DNA from: Altericroceibacterium endophyticum
GTDB taxonomy: Bacteria; Pseudomonadota; Alphaproteobacteria; Sphingomonadales; Sphingomonadaceae
Assembly: GCF_009827595.1 (NCBI RefSeq)
Contig: NZ_WTYT01000003.1
Span: 186,001-250,000 of the forward strand
Direction of reading: 5' to 3'
DNA length: 64,000 nucleotides
Under the pieces are notes generated by a model that ran no database searches, had not been told where the DNA came from, and saw only the letters and a program-made list of their open reading frames with translations. Positions 44,643-53,728 of this stretch are shown piece by piece (within the stretch, counting starts at the first letter, position 1; each line of letters opens with the position of its first letter). Both the position numbers and the translations under genes were made by a program.

Positions 44643-45329
44643 TCAGCGATCCTTCAGATAATATCGTTCGGCCGGCTGCATCGCATCGTCGAAATCATAG
44701 ACGATCGGCTGGCCGGTCGGGATCTCAAGGCCGGTAATATCCTCATCGGAAATGCCCGATAGATGCTTCACCAGCGCGCGCAGCGAATTGCCATGCGCGG
44801 AAATGATGACCGTCTCCCCGCTGGCGAGCACCGGTTTGATGTCGCTTTCCCAATAAGGCAGCACGCGTTCAATTGTCAGCTTCAGGCTTTCGGTGCGGGG
44901 CACGTCGATGCCGTCATAGCGCGGATCGGATGCCAGATCGAACGGGCTGTCTGCGTCCATTTCCGGGGGCGGCACGTCGAAACTGCGGCGCCACTCATGA
45001 ACCTGTTCCTCGCCATGCTTTTCGGCGGTTTCGGCCTTGTTGAGGCCGGTCAGCCCGCCATAGTGGCGCTCATTCAGCCGCCAGTCCTTCACTTCCGGGA
45101 TCCACAGCCGCCCGCATCCTTCCAGCGCAAAATGCAGCGTGCGGATGGCGCGGGTCTGGAGAGAGGTGAAGGCGCGGCTGGGCAGGACATTCTTATCCTT
45201 CAGCAGCGTGCCAGCGGCGCGTGCTTCGCTCACGCCTTTGTCAGTCAGATCGACATCCCACCAGCCGGTGAAACGGTTTTCCAGGTTCCACTGGCTCTGG
45301 CCATGGCGGACGAGAATAAGCGTGGGCAC
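44643..45329 (-). CDS. gpmA: 2,3-bisphosphoglycerate-dependent phosphoglycerate mutase
   Basis: 228 residues. It interconverts 3- and 2-phosphoglycerate in glycolysis and gluconeogenesis. The phosphohistidine motif '[20 protein letters not shown]' (His9) begins the protein, and '[20 protein letters not shown]' carries the second catalytic His. I chose GTG 45329 with AGGAG 11 nt upstream; the frame is open to 45386 but the added residues are not family-like. It leads the purE-purK-folA-ribF block. Confidence 0.93.
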   Translation of the reverse strand: MPTLILVRHGQSQWNLENRFTGWWDVDLTDKGVSEARAAGTLLKDKNVLPSRAFTSLQTRAIRTLHFALEGCGRLWIPEVKDWRLNERHYGGLTGLNKAETAEKHGEEQVHEWRRSFDVPPPEMDADSPFDLASDPRYDGIDVPRTESLKLTIERVLPYWESDIKPVLASGETVIISAHGNSLRALVKHLSGISDEDITGLEIPTGQPIVYDFDDAMQPAERYYLKDR

Positions 45330-45407
45330 GGCGTCATTAGCTCCTACAGCTTTCGGGAGCGTGGCTGGGTAGCTTTTCGCGCTCAATTTGGAAAGAGGCG
45401 CGTTTCT

Positions 45408-45575
45408 TTACCCCTCGCTAGAATTATTCCGCGAATCGGCACCGTTCTCATCGGCATCCATTTCACCGCTATTTTCCAGCGCGCGCGCCTGCGTTTTTCG
45501 CCGGCGCAGATTTTCGCGCAATTTGGCTGCCAGCCGTTCTTCCCGGCTGAGGGGTTTTTGCTGTCCGCTCGTCAT
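45408..45575 (-). CDS. Small conserved charged protein
   Basis: 55 residues beginning 'MTSGQQKPLSREERLAAKLR', followed by 'ENLRRRKTQARALENSGEMD' and an acidic tail. The basic, helix-forming core 'REERLAAKLRENLRRRKTQA' is typical of a short protein seen in many alphaproteobacterial genomes, with no known role. I chose ATG 45575 because the core starts just after it; the upstream frame runs into the tRNA-Thr region and is not coding. Confidence 0.65.
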   Translation of the reverse strand: MTSGQQKPLSREERLAAKLRENLRRRKTQARALENSGEMDADENGADSRNNSSEG

Positions 45576-45683
45576 GATCAATGCCTTGGCGCTAAAGGCA
45601 GCGCTTGACAAGAGCGTCGCGCATGGCCAAGAGCGCGCCCCTGTCGGACGGAGTTTCTCTGCCCGGCATGGTCCCGATGGCTG

Positions 45684-45758
45684 GCTGCTGTAGCTCAGTG
45701 GTAGAGCGCACCCTTGGTAAGGGTGAGGCCGAGAGTTCAATTCTCTCTAGCAGCACCA
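45684..45758 (+). tRNA. tRNA-Thr(GGT)
   Basis: 75 nt including an encoded CCA. The acceptor stem GCTGCTG/TAGCAGC has one G-T pair. The D arm GCTC/GAGC, the anticodon stem CACCC/GGGTG enclosing a loop with anticodon GGT, and the T arm GAGAG-TTCAATT-CTCTC are all present. It reads ACC/ACU threonine codons. A bidirectional terminator hairpin follows at 45785. Confidence 0.95.
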
Positions 45759-45784
45759 TCGGCTCCCCCCACATCCAGAACGAA

Positions 45785-45812
45785 AAAAGGCCCCGATTAA
45801 CCGGAGCCTTTT
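45785..45812. terminator. Bidirectional terminator between tRNA-Thr and the PRC-barrel gene
   Basis: AAAAGGC (45785-45791) pairs with GCCTTTT (45806-45812), with an inner CCG/CGG pair and one mismatch. A-runs and T-runs on both sides suit termination of tRNA-Thr on the plus strand and of the PRC-barrel gene on the minus strand. Confidence 0.75.
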
Positions 45813-45831
45813 GTGCTGCGCGCCATGTCTG

Positions 45832-45855
45832 CGACTGCCGGAGGGCGGGCAGTCG
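45832..45855 (-). terminator. Hairpin in the 3' region of the PRC-barrel mRNA
   Basis: CGACTGCC (45832-45839) and GGCAGTCG (45848-45855) form a perfect 8-bp stem with an 8-nt loop just after the PRC-barrel stop (45865, minus strand). No T-run follows directly; it probably stabilises or helps end the transcript before the terminator at 45785-45812. Confidence 0.4.
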
Positions 45856-45864
45856 GGGGCGATG

Positions 45865-46284
45865 TCAGTAAATCACGCCGTAATAGCCATAGACGGTCTG
45901 GCCGAATTGCCGGTCAAACATGGGCAGATCTTCCGGTTTGTAACGCGGCGCGTCGTGCAGTTTTTCCTTGTCGATCGTGACCACATAGCCGTGCTTTTCG
46001 GGATCATAATCGAGCGCATCCCACGGCAGGGGATGATACAGTTCGCCGAGTCCCAGAAAGCCACCAAAGCTCATCACCGCATATTCGACGCGGCCCGATA
46101 TCTTGCCGATCATCAAATGGTCGATATGGCCGATCTTTTCGCCATCCTTGGCATAGACGTTGGTGCCTTCAACCTTGTCCGAGCTGATCAGATTGGTCGT
46201 TTCATCGCGTTCGAGCGGGCGGCTGCGATCATAGTCGCGCCGTTTATCAAGCTCTGCCTGGGGGGTGGGGTCGGTGTCGGACAT
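45865..46284 (-). CDS. PRC-barrel domain protein
   Basis: 139 residues with one PRC-barrel (about 30-110): 'LISSDKVEGTNVYAKDGEKI', 'GHIDHLMIGKISGRVEYAVM' and 'FGGFLGLGELYHPLPWDALD'. PRC-barrels occur in photosynthetic reaction centre H subunits, RimM and many soluble stress-associated proteins; no specific partner can be named. AGGAGA lies close before ATG 46284. An exact EcfG promoter about 75-100 nt upstream marks it as a likely general-stress gene. Confidence 0.85.
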   Translation of the reverse strand: MSDTDPTPQAELDKRRDYDRSRPLERDETTNLISSDKVEGTNVYAKDGEKIGHIDHLMIGKISGRVEYAVMSFGGFLGLGELYHPLPWDALDYDPEKHGYVVTIDKEKLHDAPRYKPEDLPMFDRQFGQTVYGYYGVIY

Positions 46285-46358
46285 CTCAGGTCTCCTTCCG
46301 CAATTTGCCGGTGACGGGGAGGGAGGGGGGATGGTCCCCGCCACCGGTCTGATTCTTA

Positions 46359-46383
46359 AACGGCATGGGAGCATTTGGGTTCC
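46359..46383 (-). promoter_or_regulatory. EcfG-type general-stress promoter of the PRC-barrel gene
   Basis: Minus strand: GGAAC (46383-46379), 16-nt spacer, CGTT (46362-46359), an exact match to the EcfG consensus. The transcript would start near 46352, about 68 nt before the ATG. Confidence 0.75.
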
Positions 46384-46432
46384 GCCGCCTGCCCGCAAAT
46401 GAGAAACTTTCAGTTTTAGACTATTTCCCGCC

Positions 46433-46732
46433 TCAGCTCTCGGTCGGTGCGCGCAGGCTGCGCCATTCGGGATGGCGGCGAAAAGCGGCCGCGACATAGC
46501 TGCATTGCGGCACGATGGTGAAATCCTCCTGTCTCGCATCTTCGACCAGTGCTTCGACCAATTGAGCGGCAATGCCCTGTCCGCGCAATTCCGGCGCGAC
46601 AAATGTGTGATCGGCGATTCGCGCTCCGCCCTTTGCCTGCCAGGTCAACTCGGCCTTCGCGCCATCAATGTCGACGCGATAGGCGCCATGTGTGGTGTGA
46701 CTTTCGCGTTCGATCGCAATTTTGCCGGACAT
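46433..46732 (-). CDS. Small GNAT family N-acetyltransferase (YidJ type)
   Basis: 99 residues, the short GNAT variant (Pfam acetyltransferase 14542 type). It has 'GKIAIERESHTTHGAYRVDI', 'AELTWQAKGGARIADHTFVA', the acetyl-CoA motif 'PELRGQGIAAQLVEALVEDA' and 'FTIVPQCSYVAAAFRRHPEW'. The substrate is unknown. AGGAG precedes ATG 46732. An exact EcfG promoter with a 17-nt spacer lies 32-57 nt upstream, so it is probably stress-induced together with the neighbouring PRC-barrel gene. Confidence 0.86.
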   Translation of the reverse strand: MSGKIAIERESHTTHGAYRVDIDGAKAELTWQAKGGARIADHTFVAPELRGQGIAAQLVEALVEDARQEDFTIVPQCSYVAAAFRRHPEWRSLRAPTES

Positions 46733-46763
46733 TGGCGCATCTCCTGTTAGAATTCTTGCTTCA

Positions 46764-46789
46764 AACGAACGGCTTGGCCATGGCGTTCC
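46764..46789 (-). promoter_or_regulatory. EcfG-type general-stress promoter of the small GNAT gene
   Basis: Minus strand: GGAAC (46789-46785), 17-nt spacer, CGTT (46767-46764). The spacer is within the known 16-17 range, and both hexamer cores are exact. It sits in the 58-bp gap between this gene and the divergent aldolase. Confidence 0.65.
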
Positions 46790-46790
46790 T

Positions 46791-47786
46791 ATGCAATTTC
46801 TCTCTGACAATGCCGCTGTGGTGCATCCGGCGATCTGGCAGGCCATGCGTGACGCCGATCAGGCGAGCGCCCCCTATGATGGAGATGCGCTCAGCCAGCG
46901 GCTGGATGCCGCCTTCTCGGAAACTTTTGGCCGCGAGTGCCATGTTTTGTGGGTCGCCACCGGGACGGCGGCGAATTGCCTCGCCCTGTCCACCATGGTG
47001 CCGCCGCATGGCGCGGTCATATGTCACCGTGAAGCGCATATCGAGATGGATGAAGGCGGTGCGCCCGGTTTCTATCTGCACGGTGCCAAGTTGATTCTGG
47101 CGGAGGGCGACGCGGCGAAGCTCAATCCGGACAGCGTGCTGGCTGCCACGGCGAATATTCGTGATGATGTGCATCAGGTTCAGCCCGCGGCGCTGTCGGT
47201 CACGCAGGCGAGTGAATATGGCGCACTCTATCAGCCGCAGGAAATTGCCGCATTGGGCGCCTTGGCGCGCAGCAAAGGCTGGCGCTTCCATATGGATGGT
47301 GCGCGTTTCGCCAATGCGGTTGCCGGGCTGGATTGTTCCCCCGCAGACGCCGCCGGACCGGTCGACGCACTGAGTTTCGGCTGTATCAAGAATGGCGCGA
47401 TGAGCGCTGAGGCGATCGTCTTTTTCGATTCCGACCTCGCCGATATCGCGCGCTACCGCCGCAAACGGGCCGGTCATCTGCAATCAAAGGGTCGCTATCT
47501 GGCGGCGCAATTGCTGGCGATGCTGCAGGATGATCTGTGGCTGGCGAATGCGCGCGCGGCCAATCAGGCTGCGGCACAGATTGCGGCAAGGGCGGAGGAC
47601 AGATTGCTCTTTCCGGTGGAAGCGAATGAGGTTTTCTGCCGCCTGACGCAGGCGGAAAAGGCCGCCTTGCGCGATCAGGGCTTCGGCTTTTACGATTGGG
47701 GCGATGATGCGGCGCGCTTCGTCACGGCCTGGAACACCCATCCCCATGATGCGGCGGGGCTGGCCCGCGCGATTGCTGCGCTATGA
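46791..47786 (+). CDS. Threonine aldolase family PLP enzyme
   Basis: 331-residue fold-type I PLP enzyme of the low-specificity L-threonine aldolase/beta-eliminating lyase family. Recognisable segments are 'MQFLSDNAAVVHPAIWQAMR', 'VLWVATGTAANCLALSTMVP', 'WRFHMDGARFANAVAG' and the PLP-lysine region 'ALSFGCIKNGAMSAEAIVFF'. It cleaves L-threonine or related beta-hydroxy amino acids to glycine and an aldehyde. I chose ATG 46791; upstream codons lie in the divergent promoter region. It overlaps the DMT gene by ATGA. Confidence 0.9.
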   Translation: MQFLSDNAAVVHPAIWQAMRDADQASAPYDGDALSQRLDAAFSETFGRECHVLWVATGTAANCLALSTMVPPHGAVICHREAHIEMDEGGAPGFYLHGAKLILAEGDAAKLNPDSVLAATANIRDDVHQVQPAALSVTQASEYGALYQPQEIAALGALARSKGWRFHMDGARFANAVAGLDCSPADAAGPVDALSFGCIKNGAMSAEAIVFFDSDLADIARYRRKRAGHLQSKGRYLAAQLLAMLQDDLWLANARAANQAAAQIAARAEDRLLFPVEANEVFCRLTQAEKAALRDQGFGFYDWGDDAARFVTAWNTHPHDAAGLARAIAAL

Positions 47787-48745
47787 TCGGTCCCAAGCCT
47801 CCCCATGCCCTGATGCGGCCCGGCATCGTGCTGCCCTTCCTGCTGGTGGCGCTGATCTGGGGGTCGACCTGGCTGGTGATCAAGGGCCAGATCGGCCTGG
47901 CGCCTGAAAGCTGGTCGGTTACCTATCGCTTCGCCATTGCGACCGTCGGCATGTTTTTGCTCGCGGCTTTCCAGCGGCGCGGTTTTCGCATGACATTGGG
48001 CGGGCATCTGATGGCGATTGCCATTGGTCTCAGCCAGTTCTTCCTCAATTTCAACTTCGTCTATCGCGCGGAAATCCACCTGACATCGGGGCTGGTGGCG
48101 GTGATCTTCGCACTGCTGATGCTGCCCAATGCCATATTCGCGCGCATTTTTCTGGGGCAGGAGATCACCACGCGTTTCCTGGCCGGCACCGGCTTGGCGC
48201 TGGTCGGGATCGCCTGTCTTCTGGTGCATGAATATCGTGCCGCACCGCCAGATGGAATGGTGGCGCTGGGGGTATTCTTCGCCTTGTGCGGGATCTTGTC
48301 GGCCTCGACTGCCAATGTTCTTCAGGCATCCGAAACCGCACGGCTGCGGCCGATGGTGCTGATGCTTGCCTGGGCTATGTTGTGGGGCACGCTGGCCGAC
48401 GCGGCCTTCGCCTGGACGGTGGCGGGCGCGCCCGTATTTCCCACCTCGCGCGAATATTGGCTCGGCGTTGCCTATCTCGGGATTTTTGGCTCGGTCGTCA
48501 CTTTCCCGCTCTATTTCGGGCTGGTGCGGCAGCTGGGGCCGGGGCGGGCGGCCTATAATGGCGTGCTGGTGCCGGTGGTGGCGATGCTGCTTTCCACCCT
48601 GTTCGAGGATTTCCGCTGGTCATCGCTGGCGATCGCCGGGGCGGCGGTGGCGCTGCTGGGCATGCTGGTGGCCTTGCGCGCACGTAGCCTGCCTGCGGCG
48701 CGCAGCATTCAGGATTCGGCGATTCCCCGCAATCCACTGCGATAA
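47783..48745 (+). CDS. DMT family transporter (EamA)
   Basis: 320 residues with ten hydrophobic segments and two EamA repeats (about 10-150 and 160-300). 'IVLPFLLVALIWGSTWLVIK' at the start and 'LGIFGSVVTFPLYFGLVRQL' later are typical of drug/metabolite exporters of the RhaT/YdcZ type. The substrate is unknown; coupling to the aldolase by ATGA suggests an amino acid or its product. Its last 37 nt overlap the end of the convergent SDR gene. Confidence 0.88.
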   Translation: MIGPKPPHALMRPGIVLPFLLVALIWGSTWLVIKGQIGLAPESWSVTYRFAIATVGMFLLAAFQRRGFRMTLGGHLMAIAIGLSQFFLNFNFVYRAEIHLTSGLVAVIFALLMLPNAIFARIFLGQEITTRFLAGTGLALVGIACLLVHEYRAAPPDGMVALGVFFALCGILSASTANVLQASETARLRPMVLMLAWAMLWGTLADAAFAWTVAGAPVFPTSREYWLGVAYLGIFGSVVTFPLYFGLVRQLGPGRAAYNGVLVPVVAMLLSTLFEDFRWSSLAIAGAAVALLGMLVALRARSLPAARSIQDSAIPRNPLR

Positions 48746-49494
48746 TCAGGGTATTGCGGGCGCCAGCCCAGCACGCGTTTTGCCTTGCCGTTGGCGACCC
48801 GGCGATTTTCAGCATAGAAGCCGCGCGCCATGGGGGAGAGATTGGCTTCCTCCAGACTTTGCAGCGGCGGCAGCGGCGCGTCCATGATGGCGCAGGCTTC
48901 CTCGATCAGCCGGTTCTGGCTGCAAGGCAGATCATCCGCCAGATTATAGGCGCCCGGCGGGGCGACAAACCCGGCAATGACCCCGCGCGCAATATCCGCG
49001 ACATGAACGCGGCTGAAAACCTGCCCGGGCATGTCGATCCGCTTGGCGCGGCCCTCCCGGATGCGGTCAAAGGCACTGCGGCCGGGGCCATAAATGCCAG
49101 GCAGGCGGAACACCCGCGCGCCGCGGTCCAGCCAGCGGCCATCCATCTCCGCACGGGCGCTGCGGCGGCCATGGCCGGTGGGCGCGCTTTCATCCACCCA
49201 CGCCCCGCCCGCATCGCCATAGACGCCAGTGGAGGAAAGATAGCCCAGCCAAGTGTGATCCAGCTGCGCGCCATAGCGATCGAGCACCGGATCACTCTCA
49301 CCATCGGGCGGGACGGATGACAGCACATGGCTGGCGCGGGCCAGGGCGGCTGTGACTGCGGCATCATCATCGAAGGAAACCGTGCCGCCGCGCCCGGTCC
49401 CCTCCACAATATAGCCGGCCGATTCCGCCTCAGCTCTGATCCATTTTGCCGAATAGCCAAGCCCGAAGATGAACAAATAGGTCATGCGCTGCAT
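48709..49494 (-). CDS. SDR-type NAD-dependent epimerase/dehydratase (YeeZ-like)
   Basis: 261 residues of the extended/atypical SDR class. The Rossmann start 'YLFIFGLGYSAKWIRAEAES' has a GxGYS motif; 'YLSSTGVYGDAGGAWVDESA' is the active-site region; 'VFRLPGIYGPGRSAFDRIRE' and 'FSRVHVADIARGVIAG' follow. Similar proteins are annotated YeeZ or SDR family oxidoreductase with unknown substrate. The start may be ATG 49494 or 49485. It is divergent from pepN and overlaps the DMT gene end. Confidence 0.82.
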   Translation of the reverse strand: MQRMTYLFIFGLGYSAKWIRAEAESAGYIVEGTGRGGTVSFDDDAAVTAALARASHVLSSVPPDGESDPVLDRYGAQLDHTWLGYLSSTGVYGDAGGAWVDESAPTGHGRRSARAEMDGRWLDRGARVFRLPGIYGPGRSAFDRIREGRAKRIDMPGQVFSRVHVADIARGVIAGFVAPPGAYNLADDLPCSQNRLIEEACAIMDAPLPPLQSLEEANLSPMARGFYAENRRVANGKAKRVLGWRPQYPDYRSGLRGIAES

Positions 49495-49538
49495 TCTACT
49501 GCTGAATGCCGTCAGGAAAACAGCTAAAGGCTCAATTT

Positions 49539-52202
49539 ATGGATATTGCACGCACCCCCTCAAATCCCGACGGCAACCCTGAAATGGCTGATGCCGCGGT
49601 CGAACCCCACACGTCGCCGGAGCCGCAACTGATCCGGCGGGAGGATTATCGCCCCTTCGCCTGGAATGTGCCGCAGGTTGCGCTCGATTTCGTGCTGGGC
49701 CTGAACCAGACGCGAATCACGGCCCGGCTGGATGTCGAACGCAATCCCGTCGCGGAGGCCGACCCGACTTTGCGGCTGAATGGTGATGGCCTCACCCCGG
49801 TTGAAATCCGGGTGGATGGCGCGGTTGTCCAAAGCTGGGTGATGGAAGGTGCCGATCTGGTGCTGACATTGCCGGGCGAGGCGCATCAGGTGGAAATCGT
49901 CACCGAAATCGATCCTTCCGCAAATACGCAGCTGATGGGTCTCTATGCCTCCAACGGCATGCTGTGCACGCAATGTGAGGCCGAGGGCTTCCGCCGCATC
50001 ACATTCTTCCCCGACAGGCCAGACGTCCTTTCGACCTATCGCGTGCGGATGAGCGGGCCCAAGGATCAGTTTCCCGTGCTGCTTTCCAACGGCAATCACG
50101 TGGATGGCGGCGAGAGTGCGGAGGGTGTGCATTGGGCGGAATGGTATGACCCGTGGCCCAAACCATCCTATCTCTTCGCCCTGGTGGCCGGCGATCTGGT
50201 GGCGCGCAAAGACGTCTTCACGACGATGAGCGGGCGCAAGGTCGATCTCGCCGTCTGGGTGCGTGAAGGCGATCTTGGCCGCACGGAACATGCGATGGAA
50301 TCGCTGATCAAGAGCATGAAGTGGGACGAAGAGCGCTTCGGCCGTGAATATGATCTCGACACGTTCAACATCGTCGCCGTCAGCGATTTCAACATGGGCG
50401 CGATGGAGAATAAGGGGCTCAACATATTCAATACGAAATATGTTCTGGCCGATTCCGACAGTGCAACCGATGGTGATTATGACGGGGTGGAAGGTGTCAT
50501 CGGCCATGAATATTTCCACAATTGGTCGGGCAACCGCATTACCTGCCGCGACTGGTTCCAGCTGTCCTTGAAAGAGGGCTTTACCGTCCTGCGCGATCAG
50601 CTCTTCAGTCAGGATATGGGCAGTGCTGCCGTGAAGCGGATTGAGGATGTGCGCGTGCTGCGCGCGGCGCAATTCCCTGAGGATAGCGGCCCGCTGGCGC
50701 ATCCGATCCGGCCCGATTCCTATCGGGAAATCTCTAATTTCTATACTGCGACTGTCTATAATAAGGGCGCCGAAGTCATCCGTATGATGCGGACCATGGC
50801 CGGTGAGGAGCGTTTCCGCCAGGGCACCGATCTGTATTTCGACCGGCATGATGGCGAAGCGGCCACATGCGAGGATTTCGTTGCGGCGATCGAGGAAGGC
50901 GCCGGGCTGGATCTGGCGCAATTCCGCCTGTGGTACAGTCAGGCCGGGGCGCCGCGTGTGACCGTGGAACTGGCGCTGGAGGACGGCGAAGCGGTGCTGA
51001 CATTGCAGCAAAGCGCACCGGCCACGCCGGGGCAAAGCGGCAAGCAGCCCATGCCGATTCCGCTGCGGATCGCCCTGTTCGACCGGGAAAGCGGCCAGCA
51101 TGGCGGGGAGCAGCTGATTGTCCTGACGCAGGAACAGCAAAGCTTCCGCTTCGCCGGCTTTGATCAATTGCCGATCCTCTCGCTCAACCGCGGATTTTCC
51201 GCGCCCGTGGCGATCGACCGTGAAATCGCCGCGGATGATCTGGTGTTTCTGGCCGCGCGTGATGATGATCCCTTCGCCCGCTATGAGGCGATGCAGGATC
51301 TGATCGTGGGCCATTTGAAAAAAGCGATCGGCGGCCATTTGAGCGACGATGACCGCGCCGCTGCACGCGCCGCGATCGGTACCGCTTTCCGCGCGATTCT
51401 GACCGATGATACGCTGGATGATCTGATGCGCGGCGAATTGATGATCCTGCCCGGAGCATCCTATCTTGCCGAACAGATGCTGGTGAGCGACCCGGCGGAG
51501 ATTCATGCCGAGCGTGAAGGGTTGAAGGCATGGCTGGGCGCGCATTGCGGCGCAGAGCTGCAGGCCATTCACCAGCGCGCATCGGGCGTCTCCTACAGCC
51601 GTGATGCCGCGGCACGCGGGCTGCGCAAGGTGAAGACGCAGGCGCTGGTCTATCTGGCTGCGGGTAAGCCGGAGCTGGCGGCTGGGCTTGCGCAGGACCA
51701 ATATCAGGCAGCCGACAACATGACCGATCGTCAGGGCGCGCTGATGGTGATGGCGGGGCTGGAATCGCCGGACCGCGATGCCATGCTGAGCGATTTTTAC
51801 GATCGCTATCGCGACAATCCGCTGGTGGTGGACAAATGGTTCGCGATTCAGGCGCAATCGCTGCATCCGGGCGCCTTGCGCCATGTGAAAGAGCTGGCCG
51901 AACACCCCGACTTCACGCTCCGCAATCCCAACCGGGCACGTTCGCTCTATATGGCCTTTGCGGCGGCATCGCCGACCTTCCATCAGGCCGATGGCGAGGG
52001 GTACCGCATGATCGCCGATGTGATTCTGGCGCTGGACCCGATCAATCCGCAGACGGCGGCGCGTTTCGTGCCCTTCCTCGGCCGCTGGCGCCGGATCGAG
52101 CCGAAACGTGCGGCCATGATGAAGCAGGAACTGGAGCGGATTGCCGCAGCGCCCGCCTTGTCACGCGATACGTATGAACAGGTGAGCCGCAGCCTTGGCT
52201 GA
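49539..52202 (+). CDS. pepN: Aminopeptidase N (M1 family)
   Basis: 887-residue zinc aminopeptidase that trims N-terminal residues from peptides in the cytoplasm. The exopeptidase motif is 'NMGAMENKGLNIF', the zinc site HEYFH is at 323-327 with the third ligand Glu in 'LSLKEGFTVLRDQL', and the C-terminal helical DUF3458 domain is present, as in E. coli PepN. I chose ATG 49539 with AAAGG nearby; a frame start at 49506 lies close to the divergent SDR start. The stop overlaps the TTG start of pgeF by 8 nt. Confidence 0.94.
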   Translation: MDIARTPSNPDGNPEMADAAVEPHTSPEPQLIRREDYRPFAWNVPQVALDFVLGLNQTRITARLDVERNPVAEADPTLRLNGDGLTPVEIRVDGAVVQSWVMEGADLVLTLPGEAHQVEIVTEIDPSANTQLMGLYASNGMLCTQCEAEGFRRITFFPDRPDVLSTYRVRMSGPKDQFPVLLSNGNHVDGGESAEGVHWAEWYDPWPKPSYLFALVAGDLVARKDVFTTMSGRKVDLAVWVREGDLGRTEHAMESLIKSMKWDEERFGREYDLDTFNIVAVSDFNMGAMENKGLNIFNTKYVLADSDSATDGDYDGVEGVIGHEYFHNWSGNRITCRDWFQLSLKEGFTVLRDQLFSQDMGSAAVKRIEDVRVLRAAQFPEDSGPLAHPIRPDSYREISNFYTATVYNKGAEVIRMMRTMAGEERFRQGTDLYFDRHDGEAATCEDFVAAIEEGAGLDLAQFRLWYSQAGAPRVTVELALEDGEAVLTLQQSAPATPGQSGKQPMPIPLRIALFDRESGQHGGEQLIVLTQEQQSFRFAGFDQLPILSLNRGFSAPVAIDREIAADDLVFLAARDDDPFARYEAMQDLIVGHLKKAIGGHLSDDDRAAARAAIGTAFRAILTDDTLDDLMRGELMILPGASYLAEQMLVSDPAEIHAEREGLKAWLGAHCGAELQAIHQRASGVSYSRDAAARGLRKVKTQALVYLAAGKPELAAGLAQDQYQAADNMTDRQGALMVMAGLESPDRDAMLSDFYDRYRDNPLVVDKWFAIQAQSLHPGALRHVKELAEHPDFTLRNPNRARSLYMAFAAASPTFHQADGEGYRMIADVILALDPINPQTAARFVPFLGRWRRIEPKRAAMMKQELERIAAAPALSRDTYEQVSRSLG

Positions 52203-52956
52203 GCCGGTTGAAGTGATTCGCGCCAGCGCACTTGCTGGCGTGCCACACGGCTTTCTTGGCCGCCGGGGCGGTGTCTCCGGCGGCGTGACGGCGGGGCTGA
52301 ATGTGGGGCTTGGTTCCGCAGACGATCCCGATGCTGTCGCAGAGAATCGCCGCCTTGCGGTGGATGCGGTGCAGCCCGGCGCGCAGCTGGCCTGTCTTTA
52401 TCAGATCCATTCATCCAACGTGGTGACGGTCCGCGAATGCTGGGACGAAGCGGACCGTCCGCGCGGCGATGGCATGGTGACGGACCGGCCGGGTATCGTG
52501 CTCGGCATCCTCACCGCCGATTGCGCGCCGGTGCTGTTTGCCGATTCGCAACACGGCATTGTCGGTGCCGCGCATGCCGGCTGGCGCGGCGCGCATGGCG
52601 GCGTGATCGAGGCGACGATTGCGGCGATGGAAGCACTTGGCGCACGGCGGGAAAATATCGCGGCCGCAATCGGTCCCTGCATCGCTCAGGAGAGCTACGA
52701 AGTTGGGGAAGATTTTCGCCGGGAATTTTCTGAAGAAGACGGGCGATTCTTTACTGCGGGCCGGGCAGGTCATTGGCAATTCGCACTCGAAGATTATGTC
52801 GCGGCGCGGCTGCAACGCGCGGAAATCGCCCGCATAGAGCCGCTCGGACTGGATACCTATAGTAATGAAAGGCGGTTCTTTTCTTATCGCCGTTCGACCC
52901 ATCTGGGGCAGGATACCTATGGCCGCGAGTTCTCTTTGATTGGTCTGCCGCAATAA
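52195..52956 (+). CDS. pgeF: Peptidoglycan editing factor PgeF (YfiH family)
   Basis: 253 residues of the YfiH/LACC1 family with the zinc-binding His/Cys set visible in 'YQIHSSNVVTVRECW', 'ADCAPVLFADSQ', 'VGAAHAGWRGAHGGVIEATI' and 'AIGPCIAQESYEVG'. Family members act as purine nucleoside phosphorylases/adenosine deaminases in vitro and prevent mis-incorporation in peptidoglycan precursors in E. coli. The TTG at 52195 overlaps pepN; a GTG at 52213 is an alternative. Confidence 0.9.
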   Translation: MAEPVEVIRASALAGVPHGFLGRRGGVSGGVTAGLNVGLGSADDPDAVAENRRLAVDAVQPGAQLACLYQIHSSNVVTVRECWDEADRPRGDGMVTDRPGIVLGILTADCAPVLFADSQHGIVGAAHAGWRGAHGGVIEATIAAMEALGARRENIAAAIGPCIAQESYEVGEDFRREFSEEDGRFFTAGRAGHWQFALEDYVAARLQRAEIARIEPLGLDTYSNERRFFSYRRSTHLGQDTYGREFSLIGLPQ

Positions 52957-53132
52957 AAAGCGGCTAAAACCCTGTTGGCTTTAAGCTTCCGCTCGTCTAT
53001 CAGCCGCGCCAAGTCGGTTCCGGATTTGCGTCTGGAGCATGCGTCATAGGGGGTATCCGTGGCGCACGGCGGGTCTAGATTCAGGGGGCCATGTCACCGA
53101 ACATGGGTGTTCCCGCAGGTAAGGCAAGGTTG

Positions 53133-53711
53133 ATGGCAACAAGCACTGGCACCGCAGAACCGGATGCGCTGGCCACCGAAGCGAACAGCGAAGGCGTTCG
53201 TCGGCGCGATTTCATCAATATCGCGGCGGTAAGCGCCGCTGGCGTTGGCGGTCTCGCAACGCTTCTTCCTTTGATCAGCCAAATGGCACCGTCGAAAGAC
53301 GTGTTGGCGGAAAGTACCACAGAGCTGGATATTTCCGCGATTGAGCCAGGTCAGGCGATCAAGGCGGTATTCCGCAAGCAGCCCGTTTTCGTGCGTAATC
53401 TTACGCCGGAGGAAATCGAGGCAGCGAATGCAGTTGATATTTCAACCCTGCGCGATCCTGAAACACTGGATGAGCGGACCCGGGAAGGTCATCACAATCT
53501 TCTCGTGACCATGGGTGTCTGCACCCATCTTGGCTGCGTGCCGCTGGGCGCCGGCGAAGGTGAGAACAAAGGCGAATATGGCGGCTATTTCTGCCCCTGC
53601 CATGGTTCGAGCTACGACACGGCAGCGCGTATTCGTAAAGGTCCGGCACCGTCCAATCTGGTCGTGCCTGATTACGAATTCACCTCCGACACCACCATCC
53701 TGATCGGCTGA
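53133..53711 (+). CDS. petA: Ubiquinol-cytochrome c reductase Rieske iron-sulfur subunit
   Basis: 192 residues. A twin-arginine signal/anchor ('[19 protein letters not shown]') precedes the Rieske domain, whose [2Fe-2S] ligands are 'CTHLGC' (130-135) and 'CPCHGSSYD' (154-162). It is exported folded by Tat and transfers electrons from ubiquinol to cytochrome c1. I chose ATG 53133 with AAGG upstream; ATG 53091 would add 14 residues. First gene of petABC. Confidence 0.94.
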   Translation: MATSTGTAEPDALATEANSEGVRRRDFINIAAVSAAGVGGLATLLPLISQMAPSKDVLAESTTELDISAIEPGQAIKAVFRKQPVFVRNLTPEEIEAANAVDISTLRDPETLDERTREGHHNLLVTMGVCTHLGCVPLGAGEGENKGEYGGYFCPCHGSSYDTAARIRKGPAPSNLVVPDYEFTSDTTILIG

Positions 53712-53728
53712 GGCGAGAGAGAGACATT

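Noticed and set aside
45605-45610. TTGACA hexamer upstream of tRNA-Thr as a -35 element
   Set aside because: No -10-like sequence at 15-19 nt spacing.
49560-51983. 807-codon open frame on the minus strand, antisense to pepN
   Set aside because: It is a shadow of the GC-rich codon pattern of pepN. It has no recognisable domain and its composition is His/Arg-rich as expected for an antisense frame.
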